Assembly (NCBI GenBank): GCA_016840905.1
Contig: JAEORM010000053.1
Location: 1 to 6,884 of the forward strand
Direction: 5' to 3'
DNA length: 6,884 nucleotides
Origin: Candidatus Gerdarchaeota archaeon
GTDB taxonomy: Archaea; Asgardarchaeota; Heimdallarchaeia; JABLTI01
The notes under the pieces are model-generated. The model was not told the DNA's origin and did not search any database. It saw only the letters and a list, made by a program, of their open reading frames with translations. Of this stretch, positions 6,504 through 6,884 are shown piece by piece; within the stretch, counting starts at the first letter, position 1, and every line of letters starts with the position of its first letter. Position numbers and translations under genes: made by a program.

Positions 6504-6884
6504 TTAATTGTTTTGTTGCATTTTTTCATGTTCAAGAATATGTTCATTGAACGCTATTTGCCATCTTTGTTCAACTACAATTGGAACTATTAACAAAGTG
6601 GTAAAACTAAAAATAAAGAAAATAATTACAGCAAAATATCCAGGAATACAATTTTTATTTATCTTGATATTGGTTGTTGATATATGTTCATGTAATAAAT
6701 GATATTTTACATAGTAAGTATAAAATGGTAAAAGGAATAGAAATACCAACATTGTTGTGGGATTATTCTTGGTGGGATATGCTTCAGATTCTATTTCATA
6801 GGTATTTCTAAAATGGTCATCTAAATCCCTGAAAATCCACCATTGGTAAAAGATATAATAAATACCGAATGTTATAATTGAAAG
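6504..6884 (-). CDS. Multi-pass membrane protein, possibly DUF4234-like (5' end outside window)
   Basis: The frame is open from the right edge to a TAA at 6504-6506, giving 126 residues. It continues through the internal ATG at 6752, so that ATG is probably not the start. Hydrophobic segments lie at about 1-18 (SIITFGIYYIFYQWWIF), 45-60 and 83-104, separated by polar loops. The protein ends in a charged, Gln/Asn-rich tail. The first segment resembles the GIY-type helix of DUF4234 membrane proteins, but I cannot confirm this. Each membrane segment is followed by a short helix ending in His: RDLDDHF, LLHEHI and FNEHI. The last two share the exact spacing P-x12-E-H (Pro53/Glu66/His67 and Pro101/Glu114/His115), which suggests repeated hairpin units. 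Its stop overlaps an ATG (TAATG) and lies 14 bases before the chosen ftr start, so it is probably co-transcribed and translationally coupled with ftr. No link to C1 metabolism can be read from the sequence. Confidence 0.7.
   Translation of the reverse strand, partial: LSIITFGIYYIFYQWWIFRDLDDHFRNTYEIESEAYPTKNNPTTMLVFLFLLPFYTYYVKYHLLHEHISTTNIKINKNCIPGYFAVIIFFIFSFTTLLIVPIVVEQRWQIAFNEHILEHEKMQQNN

Noticed and set aside
4858..6702. Plus-strand open frames at 4858-5151, 5843-6094 and 6508-6702
   Set aside because: They are antisense to mch, ftr and the membrane-protein gene. Their hydrophobic look comes from the complement of the real codons.
1..6884. Mobile elements, CRISPR repeats, tRNA or rRNA genes, toxin-antitoxin or defence genes
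   Set aside because: No transposase, terminal inverted repeats, spaced direct repeats, cloverleaf-like sequence or defence domains were seen. Nearly all bases are covered by housekeeping or metabolic genes.

Overview
The window is AT-rich archaeal DNA. Three things point to Archaea: a complete ABCE1/Rli1 ribosome-recycling ATPase, two enzymes of the tetrahydromethanopterin-linked C1 pathway (Ftr and Mch), and a coiled-coil protein of the archaeal COG1340 type. The ribosome binding sites are all pieces of the archaeal AGGAGGTGAT consensus. There is no bacterial-style -35/-10 pair, and the one convincing promoter is a TATA box. Rli1 has some eukaryote-like wording, such as GINIFLDG followed by ENMRFRD. 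With the low GC and the C1 genes this would fit an Asgard (Lokiarchaeia-like) archaeon, but that placement is inference.

Layout. The left third reads rightward. It starts with what is probably the last 14 codons of an upstream gene (2-46), then the coiled-coil gene (67-1071), then rli1 (1151-3061). The rest reads leftward, listed here from right to left. A partial multi-pass membrane protein runs in from the right edge (6884-6504). It is followed by ftr (6489-5599) and mch (5573-4596), with gaps of 14 and 25 bases. After a 106-base spacer carrying a TATA-type promoter comes a UDP-GlcNAc 2-epimerase-like gene (4489-3068). This last gene converges on rli1 with only six bases between the stop codons.

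How the genes work together. Ftr moves the formyl group from formylmethanofuran to tetrahydromethanopterin, and Mch closes it to the methenyl form (or both run in reverse). They are consecutive enzymes, so an ftr-mch transcription unit makes sense. They show the H4MPT C1 branch (archaeal Wood-Ljungdahl, methanogenesis or formate/formaldehyde oxidation) but not methanogenesis itself. Rli1 splits ribosomes after termination or rescue. The coiled-coil neighbour has no known activity. The epimerase-like enzyme probably supplies a mannosamine-type nucleotide sugar for surface glycans.

No RNA gene, mobile element, CRISPR array or defence system is visible, and there is no gene-free stretch over 300 bases. 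The points most worth a second look are the Glu/Lys-rich insertion in Rli1, the divergent epimerase, the membrane protein coupled to ftr, and the coiled-coil/rli1 pairing.
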